A stretch of 64,000 bases of DNA from Nakazawaea peltata (Eukaryota > Ascomycota > Pichiomycetes > Alaninales > Pachysolenaceae): the NCBI GenBank assembly GCA_001599355.1, contig BCGQ01000005.1:562222-626221 (forward strand). The letters run 5' to 3'. Shown here in pieces: positions 1 to 8,750 of this stretch; position 1 is the first letter of the stretch; every line of letters begins with the position of its first letter. The translations under genes and the position numbers were made by a program. The notes beneath the pieces are model-generated. The model ran no database searches. It saw nothing but the letters and a program-made list of their open reading frames with translations, and was not told the origin of the DNA.

Positions 1-555
1 ACCAAAGATTGTGTATTGGAATACCTTGGAGATGGAGAGATGTTGAACTCGTTCGTGGTCATTCATAACCAAGAAGAGATCGATGAGTATTACCTGGAGA
101 AACTGCTGCAAGAGAAGAGAAGAGAAGACTTTGAGAAGGCCAAGGTGGAAGAACTGGAGAAAGCAAAGCAAAAGAAACCTCCTCCAAGACGTAGAAGAGG
201 GTTAAGGTTGGGATCTAACAAGAAGTCGACTCCTCGTCAGTTACAAGAACCGGAACCGGAACCGGAACTCGTTAAACCTCAACCAATTTACTCGACGATA
301 ACCGTCAAGTTCTCTGAGATCCCCGACCATTGTGTCCAACTTATATTGAACTCGGCCAATCCTCTTGAAGAAGTTCAACAGAAGATGAGTCAAATCTTCG
401 CTGAGGGAATCAGGAAAGATCTTGACTATGTTTGGTATCAACTTGATGGTGTTATTGATGAAGTGTTAGCTGAGAAGTTAAGACACAATTTACAAACCCT
501 TGAGTCACAGAATGTCAAGAGAGTTGGTGGTAGTGGCCGTAAGAAGGATGATTGA
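1..555 (+). CDS. C-terminal part of an unrecognised protein (5' end outside window)
   Basis: The frame is open from the first base (T-K-D-C-V-L-E-Y...) to a TGA at 553-555, so this is the last ~184 residues of a longer gene. No early methionine looks like a real start. The visible part has a charged, helical Glu/Lys-rich stretch, then a basic patch (PPPRRRRGLRLGS), a Glu-Pro run (EPEPEPE) and a folded-looking tail ending GGSGRKKDD. I do not recognise the family. It converges on MDM10, whose stop lies about 75 bases away. The coding call rests on frame length and composition only. Confidence 0.7.
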   Translation, partial: TKDCVLEYLGDGEMLNSFVVIHNQEEIDEYYLEKLLQEKRREDFEKAKVEELEKAKQKKPPPRRRRGLRLGSNKKSTPRQLQEPEPEPELVKPQPIYSTITVKFSEIPDHCVQLILNSANPLEEVQQKMSQIFAEGIRKDLDYVWYQLDGVIDEVLAEKLRHNLQTLESQNVKRVGGSGRKKDD

Positions 556-629
556 ACTACAATGACTACTTAAAACTACATTCGATGATTTGTCATGGCC
601 TCATTGATACTATATACCTTTGTACTATA

Positions 630-1970
630 TTATGATGAATATTGTAACAGAAGTCCCATTGTAGGAACATTTAAACGATTATTTTTGAAGTCCAATTGGC
701 AACCTCCACTGAGTAAAAACCCTTGGAATTTACCTTCCCAAAGACATTTGAGGTCTTTATCTTTTAATGATGTTGATAATTTGACCACACTGGAGAAATC
801 CGTTTCATTTACAAGTTTGGAGAACGTTTTTATCACGTCATATTGGTCGGATGATTCTGTTGGTAAATGAAGTTTGGAGTCTAAAGTTTGCGGGTGAAGT
901 GTGGACTCATTTTCAATGATGTTAGTAGAGAATTTGGACGGTCTCTTTCTGGTGATTTTAATTGAATCTACATCCAGAGTCTGGTCCAAGAATCTTCGTG
1001 TATCTCTTTCGGTTCTCAACTTATGCTCTCTTGAAAGTCTCCATAATTCACATCCAATACTTAAATTACTTTCATAAGAATAGATATTAAAGTCGTATTT
1101 GGATGAAAAATTCGATCCCACACTCGTTCTCACACTATATGTGGAGCATAAATTACCCAATATAGGATTACATGACAATGTAAAAGTAAGAGGTTTGCCT
1201 GTGGATGTGGAATGTGTTGTATATCTCAAACTACTTGAAAATCCAGGTGACATATTGAAAGTCCCGTACCAGACTTCGGTTCCTAATGTCAACATCGAGC
1301 TATTAATATGCAAATTACGGGCAAAAGCATCGAGATTCTTGTCGAAAAGCTTCTTATAACGGTTATTATCATGATATCCAAAGTTATAAAGGAACCTAAA
1401 CCCTAAAAGAGCCTCATTAGTCGAGAAAATAAACTCTCTAGAGTACTTTCCTTTGTCATTTTGTAAATAAAAAGTCATTATTCCCGTGTTGAGGTTGAGT
1501 TTCCTGGTCTGTTTGGGGAGATTGATACATTTAACTATGAGCTGAGAGGTTGGAGAGAACCTGTTGATGTACATAGCTTCTAAAGCTCTGGTTGGAAGGT
1601 ACATTTTACCATACAACACACTTTCACTGCCCTTAAACGGCTCCGAATAACTATGAGGAGTCTTCTCGATGACCCTGTACCCATCGACAGCGTTCTGGAG
1701 AGGTATCAAAGTGGACCCGGTGACGGATTTCAAAGGTTTAGAGCAATACAAGTACGCCAACGACGCGTTAAGTTTCCCCGTATTGGAGAACCCGAAACTC
1801 GAATAGTTGAAGTCAGTCGACTTGGAGCTCACATCGAAGAAGAATCCTTTAGGGATCTTGAAGTTGATGATATTCTCGGAGGAGGCGAGGATGTTTTCAT
1901 ACAAGTTCTCGGTATTCCAGTTGGTTTCGGAATAGAAGCATTTTTGTATGTAATCCATGTAGGTGATCAT
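630..1970 (-). CDS. MDM10: Mdm10, mitochondrial outer-membrane beta-barrel (ERMES/SAM)
   Basis: A 446-residue protein beginning MITYMDYIQKCFYSETNWN, which matches the characteristic Mdm10 start. Further conserved stretches are YGKMYLPTRALEAM, LSPGFSSSLRYTTHSTSTGKP-like text in the middle (residues ~235-265), SIGCELWR, and LWEGKFQGFLLSGG near the end. Mdm10 is a 19-strand porin-like barrel. In the family it anchors the ERMES ER-mitochondria tether with Mmm1, Mdm12 and Mdm34, and it also joins the SAM complex during assembly of outer-membrane proteins. Length is close to the S. cerevisiae protein (493). The ATG at 1970 is used; a second Met four codons later is possible. No leader is expected for a beta-barrel, and none is seen. 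Confidence 0.95.
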   Translation of the reverse strand: MITYMDYIQKCFYSETNWNTENLYENILASSENIINFKIPKGFFFDVSSKSTDFNYSSFGFSNTGKLNASLAYLYCSKPLKSVTGSTLIPLQNAVDGYRVIEKTPHSYSEPFKGSESVLYGKMYLPTRALEAMYINRFSPTSQLIVKCINLPKQTRKLNLNTGIMTFYLQNDKGKYSREFIFSTNEALLGFRFLYNFGYHDNNRYKKLFDKNLDAFARNLHINSSMLTLGTEVWYGTFNMSPGFSSSLRYTTHSTSTGKPLTFTLSCNPILGNLCSTYSVRTSVGSNFSSKYDFNIYSYESNLSIGCELWRLSREHKLRTERDTRRFLDQTLDVDSIKITRKRPSKFSTNIIENESTLHPQTLDSKLHLPTESSDQYDVIKTFSKLVNETDFSSVVKLSTSLKDKDLKCLWEGKFQGFLLSGGCQLDFKNNRLNVPTMGLLLQYSS

Positions 1971-2372
1971 GGGTGATGGGGGTAGTTGATGGGGGATGTT
2001 TGTAAAGGGGTGGTTTGTAAAGGGGTTTCAATGGCGCTTAAGGGAAGGAAAGAAAAGAAGGGAAGGGAAATTGATGGAGTGTATTACCTATTGCGGTAAT
2101 TACTTGATTGGTAATTATAGATTGGATTATTACTGGATTAGGCAATTATTGATTGGGGGTGGAGGGGTAATGAGTGGGGGTAATGGCGGTAATGGGGGAG
2201 TGGGAAAGAAGTGGGTGATTAGTGGATGATGTGAAAGAGTCAGATGATGACACAGGTGAATGGGTCGTCATCAACGGTGTGCTTCATACACTTCATACGT
2301 TTATTAATTACCTCGCTACTCACAGATTATTAGGGTATATTCAATTGGGGATACAAATAAGATATATAATTT
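1971..2372. repeat. Intergenic region with G-run island upstream of MDM10
   Basis: About 400 bases between MDM10 (start 1970) and the 3' end of the wall-protein gene. It starts with GGGG-containing sequence (1971-2030). Degenerate GGTAATTA/TGGATTA repeats follow (~2095-2150), then a run-rich stretch at 2155-2204 with five to six G tracts (GGGGGT, GGAGGGG, GTGGGGG, GGGGGAG, GTGGG). Four or more G runs with short loops on one strand could form a G-quadruplex. No gene is seen. It probably contains the MDM10 promoter. Confidence 0.6.
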
Positions 2373-4040
2373 TTAAATTAACATCATAGCAAAAAGAGCA
2401 GCAATTGAAGTCAAACCTGAAACTACGAATTTGGAACCAGAACCTTCATAAGTAGCGATGGTTACAGTTGTTGAGGAGCTAGTAGCCTCTTGGGTTGTAG
2501 CTACAGCAGCTACTTCGGTGGTAGCTGCCTCAGTGGCTGCCTCAGCAGTAACTCCAGTGGTGGTACAAGGAACAGTCGTTGTATAAGTGACGGTACCTGA
2601 AACATAGGTGCTAGTTGTGTAACTTACACCAGATTCAGAGGTAGTGGTACTACAAGGAACTGTTACTGTGGAAGTTACTGTACCGGAAACGACAACGGTA
2701 GTAGTGTAAGCGACATCGGTGTCAAGAGAAGAGGTAGCACAGACATGGCTGGAGCAAGGAACTGTGACTGTAGTAGCAGTGTTATCGTATTCAGTAACGA
2801 CAGTGGTATAAGAGACACCAGAGTCAGCTTCAGTAGAAGAACTGACTACAGCAGAAGAGCTTGAAGCTGCAATAGTGACAGTAGCTGATAATTCAAAGCT
2901 CTCAACAGCTCTCTTGATCTTAGCAGCTTCACCGGTGGTGACATCAACTGTGACAGTTTCGGTGAAACTGCTGGCCCCAGAAGAGATAATAGAAGCGTAG
3001 ATTGCCAATTCAAGAGTAGAAGCACTGTCAATTGAACCAGTGAAAGAGATATCATAGGCATCAGCAGCACAGGAAATGGTGTAGGAAGTAGAGTCAGCCA
3101 GTTCACCGTCAATGCTGACTACAAATTCGGAGCAGTCGTATTCGAATTCAGCTGGAGCGGAAGCAGCAAAAGAAACAGAGTTCCAGTCAGCAACGCCACC
3201 TGGAACGAAGACATTCCAAGCAGGCAGACCAGCGTTCTCGTATCCAACAATGTATGGGGTGGCAGTAGCGGAACTTACAGAGCTAGCGACTGAAGAGGAG
3301 CTAGCAGCAGAAGAAGACTCAGCAGTGGTCGAAGTTTCGGATTGAGCTGGAGTGGAAGCAGACGAAGATGACTCTTCAGAGGTGGTTTCGGTAGAAGAGG
3401 TAGCTGACTCGGTGGTTGAGGTGGATTCAGTAGTGGACTCAGTGGTGGAGGTGGACTCAGTAGCGTCAGTAGCTTCACTGGTAGAGGAAGTCGATGACGT
3501 AGATGAAGTTGAGGAAATTGAGGAGGTAGAAGAGCTGGAACTAGAGCTAGAAGTAGAAGTAGTGGTGGTCTCAGTACTAGAAGTAGAACTTGAACTAGAT
3601 GAAGTCGTAGTGACAGTGGTACTAGTACTTGAAGTAGAACTAGTAGTAGTCGTTGGCAGACAAGCAGTACCAGTTGGCTCAGTAGGCAAACCACAAGCTT
3701 CCAACAGACTTGTCAAATACTTTCCATAGTCAGTCCAAAGACACCAACCACAGTCCAAACAAGAATCAATTCCACTCATGAATTGAGAATCAGAATCACA
3801 CAAACATGACTCAGTGTAAGGCCCAGCATCTTCATCCTCAGTGTTCTCAGTACATTGTCTAGCATAAATAATACTGTAACCACAGTCAGCATGACAAGAA
3901 TAGGAAGCTTCTTCAGGGTTGGCAATGGCTAAAGCAAAGGCTTCTGGTAAACCTTCAGCAAGAGCCAAAGCATTTGGGATAGCTCTGGCAGAGACGTATC
4001 CAATAGAGGCCAAGACTGTTAAAGTTGACTTCAGGATCAT
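2373..4040 (-). CDS. GPI-anchored, Ser/Thr-rich cell-wall protein with Cys-rich head
   Basis: The preferred ATG is at 4040, giving ~555 residues. A TATA sequence at 4101-4110 sits about 60 bases upstream, and the upstream in-frame ATG at 4118 lies before that TATA, so it is unlikely to be used. The N terminus MILKSTLTVLASIGYVSARA is a signal peptide. A head with ~10 cysteines follows (C-x3-C near YSCHADC, then ESCLC, CLDCGWC and LLEACG). Its spacing recalls CFEM domains but is not a clean match. Next come a long Ser/Thr stalk and three related units with TV-x-VPC (residues ~440-510). The end is a GPI-type tail (GSGSKFVVSG then a hydrophobic stretch). It is likely a surface or wall protein; ligand unknown. 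Confidence 0.85.
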   Translation of the reverse strand: MILKSTLTVLASIGYVSARAIPNALALAEGLPEAFALAIANPEEASYSCHADCGYSIIYARQCTENTEDEDAGPYTESCLCDSDSQFMSGIDSCLDCGWCLWTDYGKYLTSLLEACGLPTEPTGTACLPTTTTSSTSSTSTTVTTTSSSSSSTSSTETTTTSTSSSSSSSSTSSISSTSSTSSTSSTSEATDATESTSTTESTTESTSTTESATSSTETTSEESSSSASTPAQSETSTTAESSSAASSSSVASSVSSATATPYIVGYENAGLPAWNVFVPGGVADWNSVSFAASAPAEFEYDCSEFVVSIDGELADSTSYTISCAADAYDISFTGSIDSASTLELAIYASIISSGASSFTETVTVDVTTGEAAKIKRAVESFELSATVTIAASSSSAVVSSSTEADSGVSYTTVVTEYDNTATTVTVPCSSHVCATSSLDTDVAYTTTVVVSGTVTSTVTVPCSTTTSESGVSYTTSTYVSGTVTYTTTVPCTTTGVTAEAATEAATTEVAAVATTQEATSSSTTVTIATYEGSGSKFVVSGLTSIAALFAMMLI

Positions 4041-4100
4041 TATTAAAATTGTTAATTGAGGTAATTTGAAGATATGATTACTCTGGGAATATTCCTTCTG

Positions 4101-4110
4101 ATATATATAA
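4101..4110 (-). promoter_or_regulatory. TATA box of the wall-protein gene
   Basis: TTATATATAT on the minus strand, ~60 bases upstream of the ATG at 4040. This is normal yeast TATA-to-start geometry, and it decides against the ATG at 4118. Confidence 0.55.
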
Positions 4111-5237
4111 AATGCCAAACCGAAGATACCAATTCAAAGTGAAAAAAAAGAGGGATACCGGAAGGGTGTCGGAGTGCACTACAACAAAGACGCTTAAATG
4201 ACCCGCAGCATGCAGTCTGCAACATGCAGCGCAAACCGAAAGTGTTTAGACAAGACCCAGTCTTAGCATTCTGAACAATAGCACTTGCTCGAATCAGTAG
4301 GATCCCCTTCCTAACCAGGTAGCTAAATAATAGACAGTGTCCATAGTAATCCCAAAGAGGAAAGTAATTTTTCAGTGTGCCTATAAACGTTGATGGAGAT
4401 GGAGGTGGGTTGAGCACAGTGGGGGAGTGTACTGAGAGGATGAGGTGCTTATAAAGAGAATAATAGAGGCTTTCGATGCGAGAATTGCATGATTTGACAT
4501 CTCCAAGGTGTATGGATAATATTTAGCCTCAAGATGATTTGGGGATTACAGGATGGGGGTTTATGGCTGGTTAAAGCCTTTATCATATTAATCTTATCTT
4601 TTTAATCTACGTCAATTTGCCCAGAGTTCCAACTTGGCCGATATATACCTTGATGCAGCATGTTATTTGTTGTCATAGACAAATTGAAAAGGCCGTGTAC
4701 TAATCACATGGAAGTAATGCAACAATTTAAGGTTAAGAAAAGTTTCGAGGGAAATAACTCCGATTAAGGTCGGGGGATGTTGCTCGAGATGGACAAATTG
4801 AAAACATGTGATAGTGTAGAGCTCAATGAGTAAATGTCACAATAGAAATTGACGTCTACTAGCTCAGGAAGGGAATAGTCACAAAGGTGTACTGTGGGAG
4901 TACATTTTCCCATAGCTAAGAGCCTCAAAAGAGTACAATTATTGAAATTCATGGGGTGAAATAAAAATGGGAAACTCCTCTATATTACCGAACCCAATTC
5001 GAATCTTCAGAATAGCCAAGACCTGAGAGTCTACCTACCCCGGTCTACCTATACCACTCCCCCCATATCCATCATCATATAGCTCTGTATTTATGACTTC
5101 CTAATTCGTCTTCTCCATAGCTATACCCAATTAAGAAATCCATCTGAAAAAAAAATTTCAACTGAAAAATTTTTAAACTTTAAGGGAAGTCATCGGAGTC
5201 TCATCGGAGGATCATATTCAGGATAAGGACAGGTAGG
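4111..5237. other. Long intergenic region between the wall-protein gene and NSA1
   Basis: About 1.1 kb upstream of both divergent genes. I see no convincing gene: short open frames here lack codon bias and recognisable motifs. The long upstream region fits a regulated surface-protein promoter. The right end carries RRPE/PAC-like elements listed separately. Confidence 0.6.
5144..5207 (+). promoter_or_regulatory. RRPE- and PAC-like elements of the NSA1 promoter
   Basis: TGAAAAATTTTTA at 5163-5175 is a near-perfect RRPE. A looser copy, TGAAAAAAAAATTTCA, lies at 5144-5159. CTCATCGG at 5200-5207 resembles the reverse PAC core (CTCATCG). All lie within 100 bases of the NSA1 ATG. RRPE (Stb3) and PAC (Dot6/Tod6) mark ribosome-biogenesis genes in yeasts, which agrees with NSA1's job. 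Confidence 0.65.
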
Positions 5238-6404
5238 ATGAAAGTTTTAGTAGCAGCAGACGACTCTGGATGTCTTAAAGAGATCGTATGTTCAAGAGGT
5301 ACCGACACTTCTGTGCAAACCCTGACACAGCCGACGTCAATCACCAACATCTGCCAGGAATCTCGCCAGACTCGAATTTTACGCTTCATGGTATCGAATG
5401 ATTATATCATTTGTGCCCGTCTGAAGGGGTCTATTTGCATATATGATAATACTGAAGAGCATGAGCTTATAAAGAAGTATGAAAATTGTTACAAATCCGC
5501 TCAAGACTCTTTTGTTTCTTTGGTAGAATCGTTTGGATTGATCTACGCCTGTACTGAACAGGGGTTGGTGACGATCGTTAACCCAGCTAACTTGAAAGAA
5601 GAGGCTATTTCTTTGGAATTGAAGGCCCCAGTATCGGCTTTCATTGCTCATCCATTACAAAAGGGAATATTTGCATACGGTGGTAAAGAAAATGACGTCA
5701 AGATCGTGTCTCTTTTCGACTCCTCATTGAAGACCATTTTTGCTAAGGACTTGAACTGCACTAAACTCTTCGAGGGAAAGAACGTCAAGAATGATAAACT
5801 CGATCTTAGAGTTCCAATCTGGATCTCCAGAATTCAATTTATCGACCTCCAAGTCAAGACAGGTTCATGGAAATTCATCACAGTCACCAGACATGGCCAA
5901 ATTAGAAAGTACGATACATCGCATGGAAGGAAACCTATCAGTGATATTAAGGTCTCGGACAAACCATTGCTTACGTTGGCCGAGACCATTGAGCCTAACG
6001 AGATCATTTGTTCAGACACTCACGTAACTACTCTGAAGTATGACATTGAGACCGGTAGATTGTTGGGTAAATTCAGAGGTGCTGTCGGTTCTATTCAACT
6101 GTCTCATGTTTTCTTGGAAGGAAATCTTCTTGGTACAGGAGGGTTGGATCGTTACTTCAGAGCATTTGACATTGACTCGAGAGAGCAAGTTCTGAAAGTC
6201 TTTGTAGGTACTCAGATCAGTGATGTAGTCATTTTGGAAGACGATGAAGATCAAGGACAAGACAATGAACAAGACTACGAAGAATATACAACTGAAGGGG
6301 ATAAGAAGAGAAAGCTGGATGCTGAATCTTCTGATGAAAGTGATGAAGAAGATATGTGGGAGAAATTGCTGCTGAATGTAAAATCTAAGAAGAGTAAAGT
6401 ATAA
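5238..6404 (+). CDS. NSA1: Nsa1, WD-repeat 60S pre-ribosome assembly factor
   Basis: A 388-residue protein starting MKVLVAADDSGCLKEIVC. The body has WD/beta-propeller-like strands (IICARLKGSICIYD, FGLIYACTEQGLVTIVNP, HPLQKGIFAYGGKENDVKIV, LLGTGGLDRYFRAFDI). The C-terminal tail is acidic then basic (ESSDESDEEDMWEKLL ... KSKKSKV), as in Nsa1/WDR74. In the family it is a nucleolar factor of early pre-60S particles, in the module with Rrp1, Rpf1 and Mak16, and is released by Rix7. Length is close to the S. cerevisiae protein (463, longer tail). It is convergent with CUE3, with 45 bases between the stops. Confidence 0.92.
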   Translation: MKVLVAADDSGCLKEIVCSRGTDTSVQTLTQPTSITNICQESRQTRILRFMVSNDYIICARLKGSICIYDNTEEHELIKKYENCYKSAQDSFVSLVESFGLIYACTEQGLVTIVNPANLKEEAISLELKAPVSAFIAHPLQKGIFAYGGKENDVKIVSLFDSSLKTIFAKDLNCTKLFEGKNVKNDKLDLRVPIWISRIQFIDLQVKTGSWKFITVTRHGQIRKYDTSHGRKPISDIKVSDKPLLTLAETIEPNEIICSDTHVTTLKYDIETGRLLGKFRGAVGSIQLSHVFLEGNLLGTGGLDRYFRAFDIDSREQVLKVFVGTQISDVVILEDDEDQGQDNEQDYEEYTTEGDKKRKLDAESSDESDEEDMWEKLLLNVKSKKSKV

Positions 6405-6449
6405 GAGCATTAATAAAAACCGTTTCATTACCTATGTATGTAGAATTAT

Positions 6450-8357
6450 CTATTGGAAACCTTTGGACATCTTTTTATCGTGGCCCTGTCTTCTATTGTG
6501 GTTGGCTCTACTCAGCTTGTGTTTGCTGTCGTAGGCTTTGTCTCTCTTTGACTTTTCAGAAGGTTGGTCAGAAGGCTGAGGAGTCTTTTTAACTCTTGCT
6601 TTATTATTACGACGTTCGGCTACCAGTTTCAGCAGTTCATCTTCTCCACCATCTGGAGTGGATTCCTTCCTGTACTTTGTAGATGCTTTAAGAGTCCTAT
6701 TAATTTCTGAGAAGTTACCAAAAGTGTAATTTTCGTCCAACATTTTGAATTTCTTAGGTTGTTTTACAATCATTCTAGCCCAACCTTCGATTTGCTCGTC
6801 TGACCATTTAGTCAGCGTTTTCAATTCTTTACGAGAAGCGGATTTACGAGACTCACGATCGAAGTACTCAGGATGCTTCTTATAGACCAGGAAGAGATGG
6901 TTTTCGATCATTTGTAAGCTTGAAGGTGCAGGTGAGGAGGATCTCGAAGGTCCAAATTGTGGGCCTGGAGTCTCGGCTCTATCAGGAACACCGGCAGTCA
7001 TCTCCAGATCTTCATATGTATCATCAGGTTCATCTTCATCGGACTCATATAATAATCTTAATGCAGCATTTAATGTCTTCTCTTTCAACTTATCCGAATT
7101 CTCAAGCTTTGAGACTCTGTTGTTGGTTTTCTTTCCAAAATGAACCTCCACAGTTGGTGGAGGAGGAGCCGATACTCGAGGTTCACGATAATGGCCCAAA
7201 GTAGAATATTGGCCAGGATCTATCTCTACCAATTTACCGGTGACAGACTCAACGTCTTGACCATGTTCAACTAACAATTTCTTGATCTGAGAAATCTTCA
7301 ATTGAGGGAATAAATCAAGCAATGAATTTACATCATTGTCATCAAACTCTACATAATCAGGCATCTTCTTACGACCTTCTTTGGACAAAAATGGCAATCT
7401 CTCCTCAAGTCCCGGGTTCATTTCGGAATAACTACTGCTTAAAACAATAGAACCAAGAAGAGGATACAATCTAAGCATTGTTTTGAAGTTATCAATAGAC
7501 AAATCAACCGAGATAAGCTGACTCAACTTGATGACTGGTAATGACAATACGGAAATGACTCCGACTTCGAACAGCACATTAGCATGCTTGGTCTCTCCAT
7601 TGTTGTATAACACTTCTAAGGTCTCTATCCATTCCAGATTGACGAATTTAGCAGCAAACGTAGATGAGACATTCTTTGAGTTCAGTTTGCCATTCTTTCT
7701 TCCGGTGTTCACGGTCACCTTCTTATTGCCCTTATCTGTTGTGAGGGATTGTAGACTTTGACCCAATAATAACGAAAGTGCATCGAGATCATGTTTCTTC
7801 AACTTCTCGGACTCGATCAGTTTCTTCAAATACGTATGTAAAGTGGGAATCAAAGACAAGTCATCGGATCTCGAGTTCAATTTGGACTTGACCTCTCCTT
7901 GAAGCAATTCTCGTACCTTCTGAATAGATACCGGGAAGTTTTGAGTCGATTCGTTCAGTTGCAGGAACTTGCAATAAGTCTTAGCAAAGTCCCATATCGA
8001 TTCGGGTGTGAGGTTAAGGTTGACTAAGTTAGTATGTCTAATGAACTCAAATACATATAATTTGAGTATCTTTGTGTTCTTGACGATGTCTGGGTTGATG
8101 GCTCCCAATGAAAAGATCTTAGTAGTCTCTTCGGCCGATTCATGAAGATAGATCTTAAGGAATATGCTGAGTTGTTGTTGAGACTTCAATGAGAGTTTCT
8201 CTCCTGTATCTTTAGAGTAGATCTTGATCAATCGTTGGAAGAGCACGACGTAATACTCTAGAAGGTGAACCCAAATGACTGGGTCTTTGTCTATTAAGGA
8301 GGAACGTAATTGGAATGGGGGGAAGGCGACGATGGGGATATCTAGTGAGTGTGACAT
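6450..8357 (-). CDS. CUE3: Cue3/Rqt3, CUE-domain ubiquitin-binding subunit of the RQT complex
   Basis: A 635-residue protein. The N-terminal ~320 residues are helical and match the ASCC2-type region (MSHSLDIPIVAFPPFQLRSS). A CUE domain sits at residues ~345-385 (DVNSLLDLFPQLKISQIKKL, with the conserved FP and a later LL-x-x-x-G). The C-terminal third is basic and disordered (RRNNKARVKKTPQPSDQ ... KMSKGFQ). In the family Cue3 works with Slh1 (Rqt2) and Rqt4 to split collided, ubiquitinated ribosomes. The ATG at 8357 is the first Met and fits the family start. The promoter has PAC/RRPE-like motifs, listed separately. Confidence 0.9.
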   Translation of the reverse strand: MSHSLDIPIVAFPPFQLRSSLIDKDPVIWVHLLEYYVVLFQRLIKIYSKDTGEKLSLKSQQQLSIFLKIYLHESAEETTKIFSLGAINPDIVKNTKILKLYVFEFIRHTNLVNLNLTPESIWDFAKTYCKFLQLNESTQNFPVSIQKVRELLQGEVKSKLNSRSDDLSLIPTLHTYLKKLIESEKLKKHDLDALSLLLGQSLQSLTTDKGNKKVTVNTGRKNGKLNSKNVSSTFAAKFVNLEWIETLEVLYNNGETKHANVLFEVGVISVLSLPVIKLSQLISVDLSIDNFKTMLRLYPLLGSIVLSSSYSEMNPGLEERLPFLSKEGRKKMPDYVEFDDNDVNSLLDLFPQLKISQIKKLLVEHGQDVESVTGKLVEIDPGQYSTLGHYREPRVSAPPPPTVEVHFGKKTNNRVSKLENSDKLKEKTLNAALRLLYESDEDEPDDTYEDLEMTAGVPDRAETPGPQFGPSRSSSPAPSSLQMIENHLFLVYKKHPEYFDRESRKSASRKELKTLTKWSDEQIEGWARMIVKQPKKFKMLDENYTFGNFSEINRTLKASTKYRKESTPDGGEDELLKLVAERRNNKARVKKTPQPSDQPSEKSKRDKAYDSKHKLSRANHNRRQGHDKKMSKGFQ

Positions 8358-8750
8358 GGATAGTGGAGAGTATGAGTCGAGTCGAGTGGTCGTGATGAGC
8401 TGAGTGGAGTCCAGTGCGCGCAGTCAATCCTCTTCTTGTTAATTGTCTCTACTTGTCTGTACTTGCCTCGACTTTGCCCCTTTACGAAGAAAAATTTCGA
8501 TCGATGAGCGAGAAAAACACTGGTGCGGCGCAAAGCTCTAAAGGGGTAACTCTAAAGGGGTAAAGGGGTTATTTCGTTGTAATTGAAAATTAATGAATAT
8601 GATTACACAAGTCTATAAAAATTAAGGAAAAAAGGGGGTGGTAGAGGGGTGGCAAAGGGGTGGGGCAGAGGTGGGGCAGAGGTGGTGAAGGGGCGGGGCA
8701 GATATAGTGAAGCGGGAGGAAGTAGTGATGTAGACAATCATAGTCCAACC
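8358..8750. repeat. Intergenic region with AAAGGGG/GGGGCAGAGGT repeats
   Basis: This stretch holds the CUE3 promoter on the left. From ~8535 to 8705 there is a G-rich low-complexity run with repeated AAAGGGGTAA (8538-8572), GGTGG and GGGGCAGAGGT units (8636-8700). The plus strand has at least ten GGG or GGGG tracts. AGGGG is also the core of the Msn2/4 stress element (STRE). The region ends at the stop of the Zn2Cys6 gene. Confidence 0.6.
8489..8510 (-). promoter_or_regulatory. RRPE-like and PAC elements upstream of CUE3
   Basis: GAAAAATTTC at 8489-8498 (RRPE-like) is followed by CGATGAGCG at 8502-8510, a strong PAC core. They lie about 130-150 bases upstream of the CUE3 ATG. RRPE/PAC normally drive ribosome-biogenesis genes, so the ribosome-rescue factor may be co-regulated with them (inference). 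Confidence 0.5.

Noticed and set aside
595-870. 91-codon plus-strand frame antisense to MDM10
   Set aside because: Lies fully inside the MDM10 coding region and has no motif.
3275-3729. Open frames on both strands across the Ser/Thr stalk of the wall protein
   Set aside because: Low-complexity Val/Glu or Leu/Pro text produced by Ser/Thr codon repeats; no independent evidence.
4052-4417. 121-codon minus-strand frame upstream of the wall protein
   Set aside because: Covers the TATA box and leader of that gene; composition looks random.
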